Assembly: GCA_028622995.1 (NCBI GenBank)
Contig: JAJQJQ010000046.1
Location: forward strand, 496,001 to 560,000
Source: Panagrolaimus kolymaensis
Taxonomy: Eukaryota; Nematoda; Chromadorea; Rhabditida; Panagrolaimidae
Length of the DNA stretch: 64,000 nt
Direction: 5' to 3'
The notes under the pieces were generated by a model. That model worked only from the letters and a program-made list of their open reading frames with translations. It was not told the DNA's origin and searched no databases. Position 1 is the first letter of the stretch, and each line of letters starts with the position of its first letter. This document shows positions 1 to 12,212 of the stretch, in pieces. The translations under genes and the position numbers were made by a program.

Positions 1-2779
1 AATAAAAAACTAAAAAATCTTTTTTTCATATTTTTTATTTCCGAAAAAAATCTTACTTTTATTTTTTCTGAATTCATCCCTTCTTTTTCATCATCTTGTG
101 GTAAAGGCTTTCGACGACTTCTTGCATTCATATCAATTTTGGGGTTAAGTCTACGAATATCATCTTCCCAATTCTTTGAATTAACTTTTAAATAAATATC
201 TAATGGAAGCAAGAAATCACAACCGTGTTTAAAATTAGGTAACCGAAGACCTCGTTGATGGCAATAACGATTGGATACTCCAACACACGTTAAAGCCCAA
301 GACGGAAAACCTGGTAAGAGGCCAGCTGGAGCATTAGAATGTGGTAAATATTCAATAAATTGACCTAAAAATAAATTTTAAATTCTGAAGTCGACGAAAA
401 GCTTCGATTACCTTTATAATGTTTTAAAAGTCTATCATATGAAATATTTCTAGGTTTGTCGACTATTAAATTTTCATCATAATTATCTAAATAGCTTCCA
501 ATTCCATCTCCACCGATATCCCTATCCTCTTCGCTATCATCGTTATCTGATTTCTCATCATTATCGTCATCAGAAGTTGTTCCTCCTTCATCAACTTTAC
601 TATTATTTTTAGCTTTTTCATCCAAAAATAATTCTTTTAGTTTATCATCATCCAAAAATCGGTCAAATATATTATTCACTTCTTCATCATCTTCATCTAT
701 TTCCTCTTCATCGTCAATGGTTTCATCCATTGTTTCACCTGACAATGCCGCAGTATCAGTAATTTTAGATGATTCAGAAGCTGTTGATTTCTAGAAAAAA
801 AACGATAAACATAAAATTTCAAAAAAATAGAAAAACTTACAGCTCTTTTTGAAGGACTTCGTCGATTAATTCTTGGACTTTCAAGTCGTTCATTTTCTTC
901 AGGGCTAATATTACCAATAGTTTCAGTTGTGAGGACTGGTATAAATATGGGGAATTTGTAAGATTCCATGTTAATACAACATTGAAATTGCCGGAAGAAG
1001 TCATAATTGGCTTCCTGAAAAAAAGTGGTTCAAATATCCAAAAAATCAAATACGAAGCATCAAAAGAGTTGGTTTCTCATTCTCAACTCACCTTTAAATT
1101 AAATGGATCAACTCTAGTTAATTGATTTTTACCGCAATTACATGATGAAGTATATCGATATCCACTATCATGTTCCAATTCCTTTTCATGAATTTTATGT
1201 TTACAATAATGTCCAGTAACTGATAAAGTTTCACACCGTTGATGTCCGTCTTCCCAAAATGATGTACATGCTTCATTTATTTGTTTGGTTGCTTGCTCCA
1301 AGCTTTCACCCGCTACAGTGCCTTTGATACTTTCTATTGCTTTTTCAAGTTCAATCGTGTGCTCAATTTTTGTTAAACATCCTCCATGACTTTGGCAATT
1401 TTGACGATAATTATGTATTGCTCGCTCCCAATGACTTGTTTCAATTCTAAAACGTTTTTAGTAATATAAAAAGTGTACAATGAATGTGAAAGCTTACGAT
1501 TGTGCAAGAGCTAATTCAGGTATATACTCAGCTATTTTAATTGCAGTTGCATCTTTAATCAGTGAATTATAAGTTATTTTAGCTCCAATAATAAATTCTT
1601 TTAAACTTGGGAAACAATTAAAATTTTTAAATCGATCTCCATGCTTTAGAATATTTTTCATGGATGATCGAATGAAGCCACAATAATCGGGTTCGCGTGG
1701 TTCTAAATGGTTTTATTAAAGATAAGTTAATAAAATTTGATACAAACCTTCATCGGTAGAAGTAGGCTTATTATCCAAGAAATTTGAAATTAAATCAATA
1801 ATTAAATCTCGTGGTTCTTCTTTTGGAGATTTTACAACGTGAACATATCTTACTTCTTCTGGCAATATCAGAAGGCAATTGATTCTAAAAACTGAGATAA
1901 GAAAACGAGAAAAAGAAAAATTTGAGCTTACAAAGATGTATCAACAACGCGAATATGCTTCAAATTATTAAAAATTTGATTTTCCCATCCTTGTTCAAGC
2001 TTTTCTGCGATTTCTTTTTTCTTATTTACAGGTAGCTCATATCTTATGCAACGTTCGGGAAAGAGAAAGCATAAACGTGGACATGCAATTCGACCATATT
2101 CACTCCACATTTTTGGAAGTTGAGCTTTATAAGATAGGTCTTCAATAAGTTGATCCTTTGAATTCAATCTAAATGTTGCATGAATGAGATTGAGAAAAGC
2201 CATAAAAAGAAAATTAGCAACCTCATTTGATTAACATCAGTAAAAGTTTTCATTAAAGTTGTATCAAAATATCTTCCTTGTTCCAAAACAATAACAAGAT
2301 GAGAAAGTAAGAATATAAGATGCAATAAAGAAAGTTCATCATATTCTGCTTTAGCTAATTTCTCGAAAAATGACTAAAATTCAGAGTAAGAATAAATAAA
2401 TTATTAATTATTAGAAATACCTTGTTTTTATAAGCATCAGAAGTAAATAAATGAAGTTGAGTGTCAATATCATGAACTCCATGAAGGACTAAATACAGCA
2501 CGCTATCAGCTGAATCAAAATATGTTTCAATCTAAAACTTTCTTTTATATTGCCAATCTCCTAATAAACAATTAATTAAAAACTAACAAAAATTTCTGGA
2601 TTATCTGAATCAATATGTCCTATCAAAGCTGAAGTATAACAAAGATTATTAACAACATCAGCTTTTTTCCAATCATTTGAATCTTTTCCAATTAAGCTTA
2701 CAACTAAAATACTTTCATCTAGGAATGCTTGATGAATTTCTGAAGCATTTTCAAGAAAAGATCGAAAACTTTGAGCCAT
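1..2779 (-). CDS. smg-8: SMG8-like nonsense-mediated mRNA decay factor (3' end beyond window)
   Basis: SMG8 partners SMG9 and restrains the SMG1 kinase in nonsense-mediated decay (family knowledge). The gene starts at ATG 2779 (MAQSFRSFLENASEIHQ). The first exon carries LVVSLIGKDSNDWKKADVVN, like the N-terminal G-like domain of SMG8. Further minus-strand exons encode a middle part (SEYGRIACPRLCFLFPERC), then a Cys/His-rich part at about 1301-1090 (HQRCETLSVTGHYCKHK, CNCGKNQLTRVDPFNL) that matches the SMG8 CxCG...DPF signature. An acidic Asp/Glu-rich insert follows at 745-480. The segment near 340-180 (FPSWALTCVGVSNRY, GCDFLLPLD) resembles the GSxYLLPWD region of SMG8. The last visible exon appears to end at a donor near 48, so the C-terminal domain lies off the window. 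Introns are short, about 50 bp. The family call is fairly secure; exact exon borders were read by eye. Confidence 0.82.
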
Positions 2780-3072
2780 TACGATGATTGAAAGATATTA
2801 TTTCAATGGCTTGGAAATTTCTGAAAAAAATAAAAACCACAACAAAAAAAAGTCCCATCCCGAATAAGACTTTGCCGAATATCTAACTTTCAAACTTTTT
2901 TGTTTGCATCAGTAAACTTCCATAACAACATTTTTAAGAACCTTTTATTAAATTACATAAATAAATATTTTAAAATCATACATACAATTTCAAATACAAA
3001 AAAATTGGGCGAGTAATCTCATCTATTAGTTTCTTTTCTTTCATGATCACCATCACCATCCATCCATATTTC

Positions 3073-3951
3073 TTATTGAGTTTTGTTGACAACAATGTTA
3101 TTATTATCAACAGAATTTTGTTGAGATGGATCCTTCTTTGCGCTGTTGATGTTGTTAATTTGATGTTCAATAGAACTTTGTTTAGATTGTTCTTTCTTTT
3201 CAGTAACAAGTGGAGTACCATCAGAATTTTCAAAGCATGCCAAAACTCGTTTAACCCCTTCAAGCTTTATAGGACCAGTCCATAATTGACGAGCAGGAGT
3301 TGTATGATCATCAGTTTTGAAATGATAAATTGCAAAGAAATGTTTATTATTTTCAGGTTGATACTTGGTCTGAAACATAAGCCTTTATTTTGTGAGATTT
3401 GAGATGATTGGAACTTACGGTGGCTTGGAAAGAAACTATAAGAACACGTGTTTCACCAGGTTTTATAAAACCAAGTGGAGGACGAACACGGAAAATTTCA
3501 TTGTTTGTACATTTGACCTGAAAGATATTGTATGTTAAAGCATGTAAAGATACAAGATGAACATGAATGATTTTAGATTAACTTTGTTAGCCTAAAACTA
3601 ACTATGAATCAAGAAACATTTCTATGACTTTTAACAAATTTTATCTAAGCTTATGTGACAACTAATGAATACAACCATATGAATAATAAAACAACAACAA
3701 AATCCAAAAAACAAAAATAAACCAACCTTATAAGTTTGTCGAGTTTTAGTTGTATTTGTAATTTTAAGTTCCAAAGTGAGAACATTCTTTTGATCATAAC
3801 TATTTGGTGCAATAACAAATCCACCAGATGGAGCACGAAATGATAAAGCAGTATCAGGTTCAATTTTCATTTGAAATGTTGGTTCACCAGCTTTATTATC
3901 ATTGAGCTTTCGAACACCAGATGGCGGATGAGGTGGAGGTTGAGATGCCAT
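3073..3951 (-). CDS. MSP (major sperm protein) domain protein
   Basis: Three exons (3951-3727, 3517-3419, 3369-3073) join in frame. Residues about 20-150 form an MSP domain: FVIAPNSYDQKNVLTLELKI, then NTTKTRQTYKVKCTNNEIF, then RVRPPLGFIKPGETRVLIVS. The K-C-T-N-N-E...R-P-P-G core is typical of VAP and nematode MSP-like proteins, which bind FFAT-type peptides or self-assemble. The C-terminal ~50 residues are polar, rich in Gln, Asn and Ser. There is no C-terminal hydrophobic segment, so it is not a classic tail-anchored VAP. ATG 3951 (MASQPPPHPP) is preferred; an in-frame ATG at 3972 would add seven residues. A soluble cytoplasmic MSP-domain protein is the safest description. Confidence 0.85.
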
Positions 3952-4335
3952 GGAAAAGAAATTAGAATTCAAAAGAAGAAAAAACGCCAGTCAAACAACA
4001 GAAATATGTATTTTTCATAAAACAAAAATGAGAACAGCAACGAAAACGTTCGTTTGAGTTGTTTCACAAGTTTTGCAACAAATAATGGAAATTAAAAAAT
4101 TTGACATTTCATTTTCGCATTGTAAAAATAATTATGCAAATTATTAACTTAATCCTTTTTGAATTTTTCGTTAGCTAGCTGCAAAAAACTTTACCCAAAT
4201 TTCAGGGCCAAGTCCAAAGCCATATTTTATTATCGCAAACAATAAAATCCCAAGATACATAAATATTTATTTTAAATCAACAACAAAGAAACAATTATAA
4301 AACAGTATGAAAATTGAATTAACAGTTAATACCAA
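3952..4335. other. Intergenic spacer, no gene seen
   Basis: This AT-rich spacer separates the MSP-domain gene start from the end of the kinase gene. It holds AATAAA-like signals near 4240-4290 that could serve kinase-gene polyadenylation. I see no ORF or RNA gene. Confidence 0.5.
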
Positions 4336-5963
4336 TTATTTAACTGGAGCCACACGTTTACGACTACGCTTTGGAGGTGATGAGACTTCTTCTGATTCAC
4401 TTTCGATAGCTTTCGTGCGACCACGACGACGAACAGGAGGGGGTGGAAGTATTTCTTCTGATTCACTTTCGGTAACTTTCTTGTGATCACGACGAACAGC
4501 AACTTGAGGTGATGAGACTTCTTTTCTTTCGATAACTTTCCTGCGACCACGACGACGAACAGGAGGAGGTGGAAGTATTTCTTCTGATTCATTTTCTGTA
4601 ACTTTCTTGTGATCACGACGAACAGCAACTTGAGGTGATGAGACTTCTTTTCTTTCGATAACTTTCCTGCCACCACGACGACGAACAGGAGGAGGTGGAA
4701 TTATTTCTTCTGATTCACTTTCTGTAACTTTCTTGCGATCACGCCGAATAGAAACTTGAGGAGACATTGTTTTTTCTGGATCACTTTCGATAGCTTTTTT
4801 CTTTTTAGCATTTGTAAAAGTTTTTAAAACAGAATCAAAATCAGGTTTAACATTGATATCAATCTTGGAAGCATTATAAAGCGTTAAAACAATTGAAGCA
4901 GCAGTGGAATCAGGTACGAGCTTTTTGATATCAGCCGATAAATGAGAAAGAAGTTTTTGTTTTGCATCTTTGACTTCTTCAATTTGTTCTTTCTTTTTCT
5001 GAAAACCGACTATATAAACGACACAAGTTAAAAAAGATACACTAACCTTAATAGTAGCTTCTTCATCAAACAGGGTTTGCCATGGTAGAGATTTCGTTAA
5101 CCAAAATAAAGCATTATGAGCGATGATTTCCATATCACCTCGATATGTAAATCCACAACCACGATGAGCATCAGTAGAAGTGAATAAAGCTGTACCATCA
5201 TGGGCCTTTTTCTTTTCTTCTTTTTCAACAATAGTTCCAACTTTTTTTGCAAGTCCAAAATCAATCAAATAAACTTCATTGAAGGCTTTCATGTTGTTCA
5301 TCATGATGTTTGCAGCTTTAATATCAGCATGAACATATTCCTAAAAAAGAAGTATGAATAAAAAGATAATCAAAGAAATAAGCTTACATTATGATGCATA
5401 TATTTGACAGCATTGAATAAACATTTGAGAATATCCACAACTTCATTGGCTTTCAAAGGAGAACGAGATTCTTTGATAATGTGATCAAGACAGTGAGAAT
5501 ATTTCGGCATAGCCAAAAAACGAATTTCATCTTGCATTCCAGATTCAACCAAGTAAGGAAGTCCAAGAAGTGATAAGTCTAAAAAAAAACAATATAGGAA
5601 CGATTCGAAATAAATAAAAGGAAACATACTATGTTTCTTTCTGTAAGCTTCAAGCAAATCTTGACGAAGAATTCGTTGAAACACATGCATTTCAGTGAAC
5701 AATGGTCCATTACCAGATGGTTCTAATTTGATGATGAGTTTATCCGATTTTCCAACCTATAAAATAATAATGAAAATTCAAGCAAAAAATAAAATTAAAA
5801 AGCTTACAAGTTTAGCTTCACAAATTCTTCCAAATCCACCTTGAGCAAATTCTTTACCAACGATGATTTCACGTTTGTTAGTTCCTTTGAAAATTGTACC
5901 TTCTGGAATTTTATCACATTTGACATGGCCATTTGCAACAGCTTTGGCTTTCTTTGGTGGCAT
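4336..5963 (-). CDS. VRK/CK1-family protein kinase with repetitive basic tail
   Basis: The start is ATG 5963 (MPPKKAKAVANGHVKCDKI), with a basic, NLS-like N-terminus. The glycine-rich loop is FAQGGFGRICEAK and the beta-3 lysine sits in KLIIKLEPSGNGPLFTE, the VRK-type KVEP..NGPLF block. The catalytic loop is YVHADIKAANIMMN, with Ala where VRK1 has Gly, and the metal-binding motif is LIDFGLAKK. The motif RGDMEIIAHNALFWLTKSLPW fits the VRK/CK1 substrate-loop region. All catalytic residues look intact. VRKs phosphorylate chromatin and nuclear-envelope proteins such as BAF and act in the nucleus (family knowledge). After residue ~340 the tail is a run of 42-residue repeats of alternating acidic SESEE, PPPP and RRRGR blocks. 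The gene has about five exons with short introns. Confidence 0.87.
4371..4790 (-). repeat. 126-bp coding tandem repeat in the kinase tail
   Basis: The same phrase (ggtggaag/at) recurs at 4442, 4568 and 4694, an exact 126-bp (42-codon) period. Each unit encodes a lysine/arginine block, an EVSSPQVAVRRD block, an acidic ESEE block and a PPPPVRRRG block. The copy farthest upstream in the protein (near 4694-4790) is the most diverged. Confidence 0.85.
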
Positions 5964-6743
5964 TTGAAGAATATTTGTTTGATAAAACTAATAAAAAGTT
6001 GAAGATTGGAAAAAAAGTTGAGAAATTTTTTTGAATGAAAGTAAAACCGCGAGAGCTAAAAAAATGTTCGTTTCGAAATAAATGTTTAGTAAGTGAAATT
6101 AGAGTGAGAAGGAAAGGATGGATGTTGGTGAAACCGACTCTAACTGGTTTTCAGATTTTTGTTATAAAAAAGGGTTGATGAAATGTATTTACATTTGTTA
6201 ATTACTAAACTTAATTTATTTCCATTTCTTTAAAAAGCAACAACATCAAAGAAACTCATTCTATTTTTTTTTACAAAAAAAACAAATATTTTTAAGTTGC
6301 ATTAAAAAGTGTATCTCTCTAACTGTCGTGCTCTCATATTGTGTTCACTTTCTATAAAACATATTGCTCATATTTCAACATCTCACGCGTGTGCATTCTT
6401 TGACTCTTCGGATCGCTATGAGGATTTTACATTCTGTACACCTCTTATCTCAGATTATTGGTAGGCCCTTTAATCGATGGATTTAACAAATGTACTGAGC
6501 ACATCCAAAAAAGAGATGAAAAAATAAATTTTGTATTATCAAAAACTTGAAAAGTTTTTGCTTTTTTTAAACCAGACTTTGAGCAAGGAACTGCACATTT
6601 TTGTGTTAATAAAATTTCAAATCGATCAATTGCATTTGTTTGTATGTGTCAAATTTAGGCGGTGTTCAATGCTTTATTTTTTGTTACTAAATTTCTTCAT
6701 ACCAATCAATTTTTACCCATTTAAATTTAAAAAATGTAATTTG
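5964..6743. other. Intergenic region, no gene seen
   Basis: The segment holds the kinase-gene promoter side and the 3' flank of the beta-ureidopropionase gene. It is AT-rich, with a more complex tract at 6300-6480. Plus-strand ORFs here are AT-rich and show no protein-like composition. Confidence 0.45.
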
Positions 6744-8226
6744 CTATTGCTCTTTAATAATATTTGGACGATAACCAGGTTGAGAAGCTTCGGTGATTTC
6801 TTTTGCATAAAGATCCAAACGTTGAGTCATTCGAAAGCCCCATGCATCTTTAGTTTGTCGACAAAGATTTAAATCAGCTTCACAAATAATTATGCCTTCT
6901 TTAGTTCGTGAAAGACCCTGAAACAACATTTTATTTTGGAAGCACTCTTATTTTATTGGGCGAAGAAGGACTTACAGGTGTTCGAGTTCCATCAGGTCCA
7001 GCAATATAACTTGAACCATAAAAATGTCCAAATACTTTATGCGCGGGTTTTCCATCACCAGAAGTAAATTCATTTGGAAATTCTTCTGAACCAACTCGAT
7101 TTATACCTACTGTATAAACATGATTGGCAATGGCGGCATTTCGAGCTTCAATGGGCCATAAAGCTTCACTCAATCCATTTACGGTTGCAGATGGATTAAA
7201 AATGATTTCAGCTCCATTTAAAGCATACATCATCCAATTTTGGGGATGATGACGGCCATAACAAATATTAATTCCAATTTTTCCAAATGCTGTTTCAAAT
7301 ACTGGATGACCAAGGGTTGATTCCATGTAATACGTGGACTAAAAAAAGTAAATCCATGAAGTTGGATAAAAATGCAATGGTTTAAACTTTAAACTCTAAA
7401 GTTTTATCCTCACTAAAAACTTACTTCATTAAAATCTCCAACTCTTGGAATATGATTTTTTCGACTTTTTCCAATAACATTTCCTGTATGTGAAATTACA
7501 ACAGCAGTATTCCAAATCACATCATCCTTATCTTCATCCCGTTCAAGAATAGATGAAATTATTACTACTCCATGTTTAGCTGCTAATTGTTTCATTAATT
7601 TTGTTGATGGACCATTTTCAGCTGATTCAGCGAATTCCGTCCATGGAAGGCGTTCACGTGTGCAAAATGCAAATGGCATAGTCCAAGCTTCTTGAAGTCC
7701 AATAATATTCGCTCCAGCCATCGCTGCAGATTCAATCATTTGTGAAACTCGTCGAAAGATTGCATCTCGTTGTTCTGCAACTGGAGCAGTTGTGGGAAGA
7801 ACTATTTTATTTTGAATTCCTGCAATCTTAACTTTTCGTGAGCGACGAAGTTGTTCAGTTTGAGCTTTAATTTGATAACCAAGAATTTGAAAATTATTTT
7901 CTTTTGCGTAATCAGTGATTGAAGAATCAATTGCGAGTTGACTAAAAAATCGAGGAAGAACGTTAAAATCAAATTTTTTATTTTGCTATTTTTAAATTAA
8001 GAAAAACTTACGGTAAACGTTTACCATAAATTAATCGAATAGCTTCTTCAAGTTCATCCGAAGGTAAATGACCGGAATTTAATATAGCTTCAATGCCTTC
8101 ATGTGGTTGAGGATCAGGATTTTGTGCAACTGTATTTGCGCCTGTAACAGCTTCATGCCGAACAAAATCTGAATTTGCACCCATGTTTGTTGATGAAACT
8201 TCTTCTGCTTCTAAAATTTCACCCAT
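6744..8226 (-). CDS. upb-1: Beta-ureidopropionase (beta-alanine synthase)
   Basis: This is the final enzyme of reductive pyrimidine catabolism. It hydrolyses N-carbamoyl-beta-alanine to beta-alanine, CO2 and ammonia in the cytosol. The start is ATG 8226 ([14 protein letters not shown]). The nitrilase-superfamily triad is visible: Glu in [17 protein letters not shown], Lys in [14 protein letters not shown], and Cys in [15 protein letters not shown]. Other family blocks are [20 protein letters not shown] and [15 protein letters not shown]. The tail ends [12 protein letters not shown] at TAG 6744-6746. Four to five exons are separated by short introns (for example 7327-7423 and 7940-8010). The length, around 400 residues, matches the family. 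Nothing is missing. Confidence 0.93.
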
Positions 8227-9081
8227 TTTAACAAATTGAAATTAATAACAGCCGAAGAAAATAGAAATATAAAAGAATAAAGCTAACGATTTTTTTTACT
8301 TGGTTGAGGAGGTAAAAATCAATCAAAAAGAAAAAATATTTCAAAAAAGTTTGGTTCTTTTTATAATAAAAAAAAGGGAGCACACGGAGTCATTTGATAA
8401 AATTAATGATATTATCTACAAACTTTCAAAATCGAAGGTTAATGAAAGAACAAAAAAGAAAATGAACTCGAAAGAGAGAGAAAAAGAAGGAAGAAACATT
8501 CAATCATTTTTTTTGGCTCCGTTGTTGCTTTTATAGGAGGTTTCGTTGCTGCTTTCTTACCTCAAAAAAAAAATAATAAAGTAAAAACAAAATGAAAAAA
8601 GCAGCTGTTAATCGAATGTTCTCAAAGCAATAACAACCTCTGACCTTTTTATCTTCTCGAATAGAAAAAGGATGATGATTAAATTTAAGGAAGCAGCAAA
8701 CAAAAATTGATTTGTTTGTTTGTCGTCGTGGAAAGCATTGAAATAGAGATAAATCGTTTGCTGTTTATGTCGTCTAAGATTTTTGAAATCCAAATTATTT
8801 TATGTTGAAAAAAAAAAGGATTTCATGCAGCTTTAAACTCCAATAGAAAGAACAGGAGGGAAAAAAGGTTTTGAAGTAATTATTTTCAACATGAATGAAG
8901 CTGCTGTTACTTACATATGAAAAGGCACCAACTGTGATTTTAAATGTTCACTTAAGAGACACGTTTTAGCTAATACGTAAAACCAAAGCATTTCATACAC
9001 AAACATTTGTTAAAGAAATAATAAAATTTATATATTACAAAAAATAAATTAAACAGATAAACATTACATATTTATTCTTTT
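8227..9081. other. Intergenic region, no gene seen
   Basis: AT-rich sequence between the beta-ureidopropionase start and the end of the next minus-strand gene. A 78-codon plus-strand ORF (8300-8536) is lysine/glutamate-rich low complexity. I take it as chance. Confidence 0.45.
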
Positions 9082-10107
9082 TCATTCATCAGAACTATTA
9101 GAATCTTTAGATGATTTTGAATTCGGCTTCTTATTTTTGTTGTTTTCAGCTGAATTAGGCTTTTTCTCTTTGTTTTCTTCAATTTTTGCCGTTGTTGTTG
9201 TTTCATTGGTTTTTGTGGTAGCATTCGGTTTACTTATTCTTCTATCTTCTGATGGATTATTTTCTGTGCTGCTCATCTTTGGTTTCAATGCAGCATTGTT
9301 TGTTTGATTCAATCGATTCCAATTTGCCACAAGACCATGTCCTTTTTGATTCTAAAACAATGGAGATAAATATGAGTTTTAAAACAAATAAACTTACAAA
9401 ATTAGCATTTTCTCGTACACCTTTATTGTTATTATTGTTGTTTTCGATAGCTGTTTTAGTTTCAGGTGGTGTTACATCTTTCTTCGGAGTAATAGGTTTC
9501 ACAGCTCCACTCAATAGCTTTTGTCCTTCCTTCAATTGAATTTCTGGCTTCTTCACTTGAATTTTCTGTATCCTCTTTTTCTCTTTCGTTTGATACTTTT
9601 TGAGTTTATCTTCAAGTTCATTAACACGCTTTTCACTTTCTTTAACTCTATCTTCAAGTCGTTGTTCAGATAATCTTCTTTCACGAATTTCTTTTTCATG
9701 TTCTTCCATCGTTATCATTTTAGGTTTTAAAGCTTCCTTCTGTTGTCGTTTTTCTTTAGCTTTTTTCATTTGCCATGCAAGATCTTGTTCTTCCATAATT
9801 CGCTGAATTCTTTTTTCACGTTCTTTTCTTTCTTCTTCATCAATGACATCATGGACGATTTGTTCATAAAAATGATAACCAGCTGATAGATAACCAAGAA
9901 ATGCAAAACCAAAAAATACAAGCAAATTAGTGACTCTAAAACAAATAGCATTAAACGTATTAGATGTTTATCGAGTGATTTGCAAATTGAAGTAAAAATC
10001 CAAAAAAAAACTTACATTATAACACCAAGAGTAACATAAAAATTCGGTAAAACTTTTTCTTTAACAACATCTTTATTCATAGGACATTCAGTCGTCGTTG
10101 TCGCCAT
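9082..10107 (-). CDS. Single-pass membrane protein with long charged coiled coil, unknown function
   Basis: I do not recognise the family. From ATG 10107 the protein begins MATTTTECPMNKDVVKEKV, followed by a hydrophobic stretch split by an intron (NFYVTLGVI, then TNLLVFFGFAFLGYLSAGY). A ~130-residue Lys/Glu/Arg-rich coiled coil follows (EEERKEREKRIQRIMEEQD onward), then a low-complexity Asn/Thr/Lys tail ending SKDSNSSDE at TGA 9082. A further in-frame ATG at 10155 would add MLYVLCCFCITIIIGT, a plausible signal peptide, so the start is uncertain. Three exons are seen. Organelle or ER membrane tethering is possible for such architecture but is a guess. Confidence 0.7.
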
Positions 10108-10155
10108 GGTTCCAATTATTATCGTAATGCAAAAACAACATAATACATAAAGCAT

Positions 10156-11014
10156 TTTTCTTCTTATTGAATCTTCTCTCAGCCATTTACGACAATACAG
10201 ATCAAAATGATATATGCATGAATCAAACAGAAACACATACGCAAATTTTTGAGGTTTAAAAATTCAAAAAAAGGAAGGAAGAAAGAAAAGAGGCTTGGAA
10301 ATTTGATTCGATGCTTTTTTTCATCGACACACAAAAAAACATTTTTATGGAGCCTGCTTTTGAGAAGCAAAAAGTGTATCTGCGAAAGTATGCTTCCGAG
10401 GTTTAAATATACGTAATAGATTAATTCTTTAGGGTGTTATGGAGTTATTATGAATCTTTTAATTAATATGCCTCATTTGTATTTTATTTTTTAAGACTTA
10501 ATATTATTATTTATTAGAAAAAAGTATGTAATTCTTAAGTAAAATAAATGAGTTCCAAAAACAAATAAAAAAATAAACACTTTACTTTCTCTTGAATTTC
10601 CAGCTATTAATAGCAAAAGTTTAGTAAATCAAACATACACATCCAAATTCTTTGTGAATTAAAAAAACTAAAAAAATGAATGGAAAAAAATTGACGAAAT
10701 TTGCTTCAATATTTTTCATCGACAAAAATATGTAATAATTTTTTTGGTGGTGTCTTTTTATTTTGATTTCAAAGAACCTTCGCTCTTAAACCGAAAAGGG
10801 AGAGATACAGTATTGAATCTCGCACATTTTTTATTTGCTTGTTGAACATCGAAAAACATTTTCTAACAATAAGTTTGTCATTTTTTCTTCGATGATTTCT
10901 TCAACGATGAGCTTGCTCTTCTTTTTCTTCCTTCTTCATTTTTTGGAGTAAAAAAATCATTCTAATTTCTTAAAATTTGCGTGATTGTTATTTTCGTGTG
11001 ACCCATTTTTTCTT
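10156..11014. other. Intergenic region, no gene seen
   Basis: AT-rich sequence between two divergently oriented genes. No convincing ORF. It leads into the promoter of the gene at 11088. Confidence 0.45.
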
Positions 11015-11022
11015 TATAAATA
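11015..11022 (+). promoter_or_regulatory. TATA box candidate
   Basis: TATAAATA lies 73 bp upstream of ATG 11088. A T-rich acceptor (ttttttag) at 11049-11056 follows it, so transcription could start about 30 bp downstream of the TATA box and the 5' end be cis- or trans-spliced at that acceptor. The gene's strong codon bias suits a strong TATA promoter. This is read from sequence only. Confidence 0.45.
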
Positions 11023-11087
11023 CTTTGAACATCTCGCTTATCTTCTCATTTTTTAGGTGATTCGTTTTCGTGAAACTCTCGTCAAAG

Positions 11088-11769
11088 ATGTCAACTGAAA
11101 AAACTGTTATCAAGGATACTCATATCCATGAAGAAAAGCATGATGGTGATTCTGTAAGCAGCATCAGCAGCAGTGATCTTGGTGAAAAGAAGAAGACTGG
11201 CGTCATTCAAAATATCAAGCAAGGTGTTAAGAACGTCGTCAATACCATCACTGGTCATCACCACAAACATGATGCCGCCTGCAACAAGACTACTTGTACC
11301 ACTTATGAACAAGAAACTGCTCATTACGTAGAAGTTGATGAACATGCTCGTAATGCTCGCCTTCTCCGTGAACAAGCTGAAGCAACCTTGAAGAAGAACA
11401 GCAAAGAATTTGAAGAAGCTCAACGTGCTCAAAACCAAGCTCGCATCGTCTCTGAACATGCAAATATCAAAACCGCTGAAGCTCTCCTTCATCAAGAACA
11501 AGGTCAACAACTCCTTGCCGAAGCTGGTATGTTTCTTTATTTTCGCTTTTTCCTCTTATAATATTCATCTTTTAGGTGCTCAAATGATCGAAGCTGGTGC
11601 TAAACTCCAACGTGAAGCAGCCTCCGTTCAACACACCGCCCCATACAACAAGCATCAAGAAGGAGAAATTCGTCAAACAACTGTTGTTAACGCTGCTGGT
11701 CAAACTGCTGCTGCTCATGCTCATGAAGCTGTCACCATTCGAGAAGTCGAACACACCGAAGTTCAATAA
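11088..11769 (+). CDS. Hydrophilic, helical Ala/Glu/Gln-rich protein (LEA-like character), 210 aa
   Basis: Two exons, 11088-11526 and 11576-11769, give 210 residues. The N-terminus is a His/Ser/Asp-rich stretch ([20 protein letters not shown]), then [20 protein letters not shown] and a GHHHKHD patch. From about residue 85 it is a long amphipathic helix ([40 protein letters not shown]). A Thr/Ala-rich tail ends REVEHTEVQ. There is no signal peptide or membrane segment. Codons are strongly biased (GCT, CTC, CGT, AAG), unlike the neighbours, suggesting high expression. The composition recalls LEA or heat-soluble stress proteins, but I cannot assign it to a named family. A rearranged paralogue lies 2 kb downstream. 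The ATG follows a TTTTTTAG acceptor, so the 5' UTR is probably spliced. Confidence 0.85.
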
Positions 11770-12212
11770 ATTGTTTTATTGAGTTTATTCATGTAATCAT
11801 GTGTTGTATTTAAAATTTCAAGGTCATTTTTTCTATCTTATTTTCTTTTGTTTAAATAAATAAATGTACCTTTGCTTTGTTTTGGATTTTTGTTGTTATA
11901 GTAATTTTCTAACTATTTGATAACAGTTGCGTTTCAAATTTTTTTATTTTGAGAGCTAAACATGTGATAATAAAAGCTTGCTCAAAGTGACTTCTTTCAT
12001 CCGTTTAAACAGAATGAGCAATGCATTTGTACTTATTTAGTTGAATTTGATTATAAACCTCTAGGATATTATTGATTTAATATCGGGAAATAGCTTCCAA
12101 AGCCACTTCATCAGAATAATAACCATAAACAATAACTGCTAACTTGACCCATAAACAAAAAACCTTCCAAAAAAGAAACAACTAACTTTCGTCATTCTTG
12201 TTTTTTATTCAA
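11770..12212. other. Spacer with 3' UTR of the helical-protein gene
   Basis: The first ~115 bp contain AATAAATAAATG near 11855-11867 (poly(A) signal). They are nearly the same as the segment after the paralogue at 14987-15110, so the duplication included the 3' UTR. The rest is featureless. Confidence 0.6.

Noticed and set aside
8300..8536. Plus-strand ORF upstream of the beta-ureidopropionase gene
   Set aside because: Lys/Glu low complexity from A-rich DNA, with no neighbouring exon signals.
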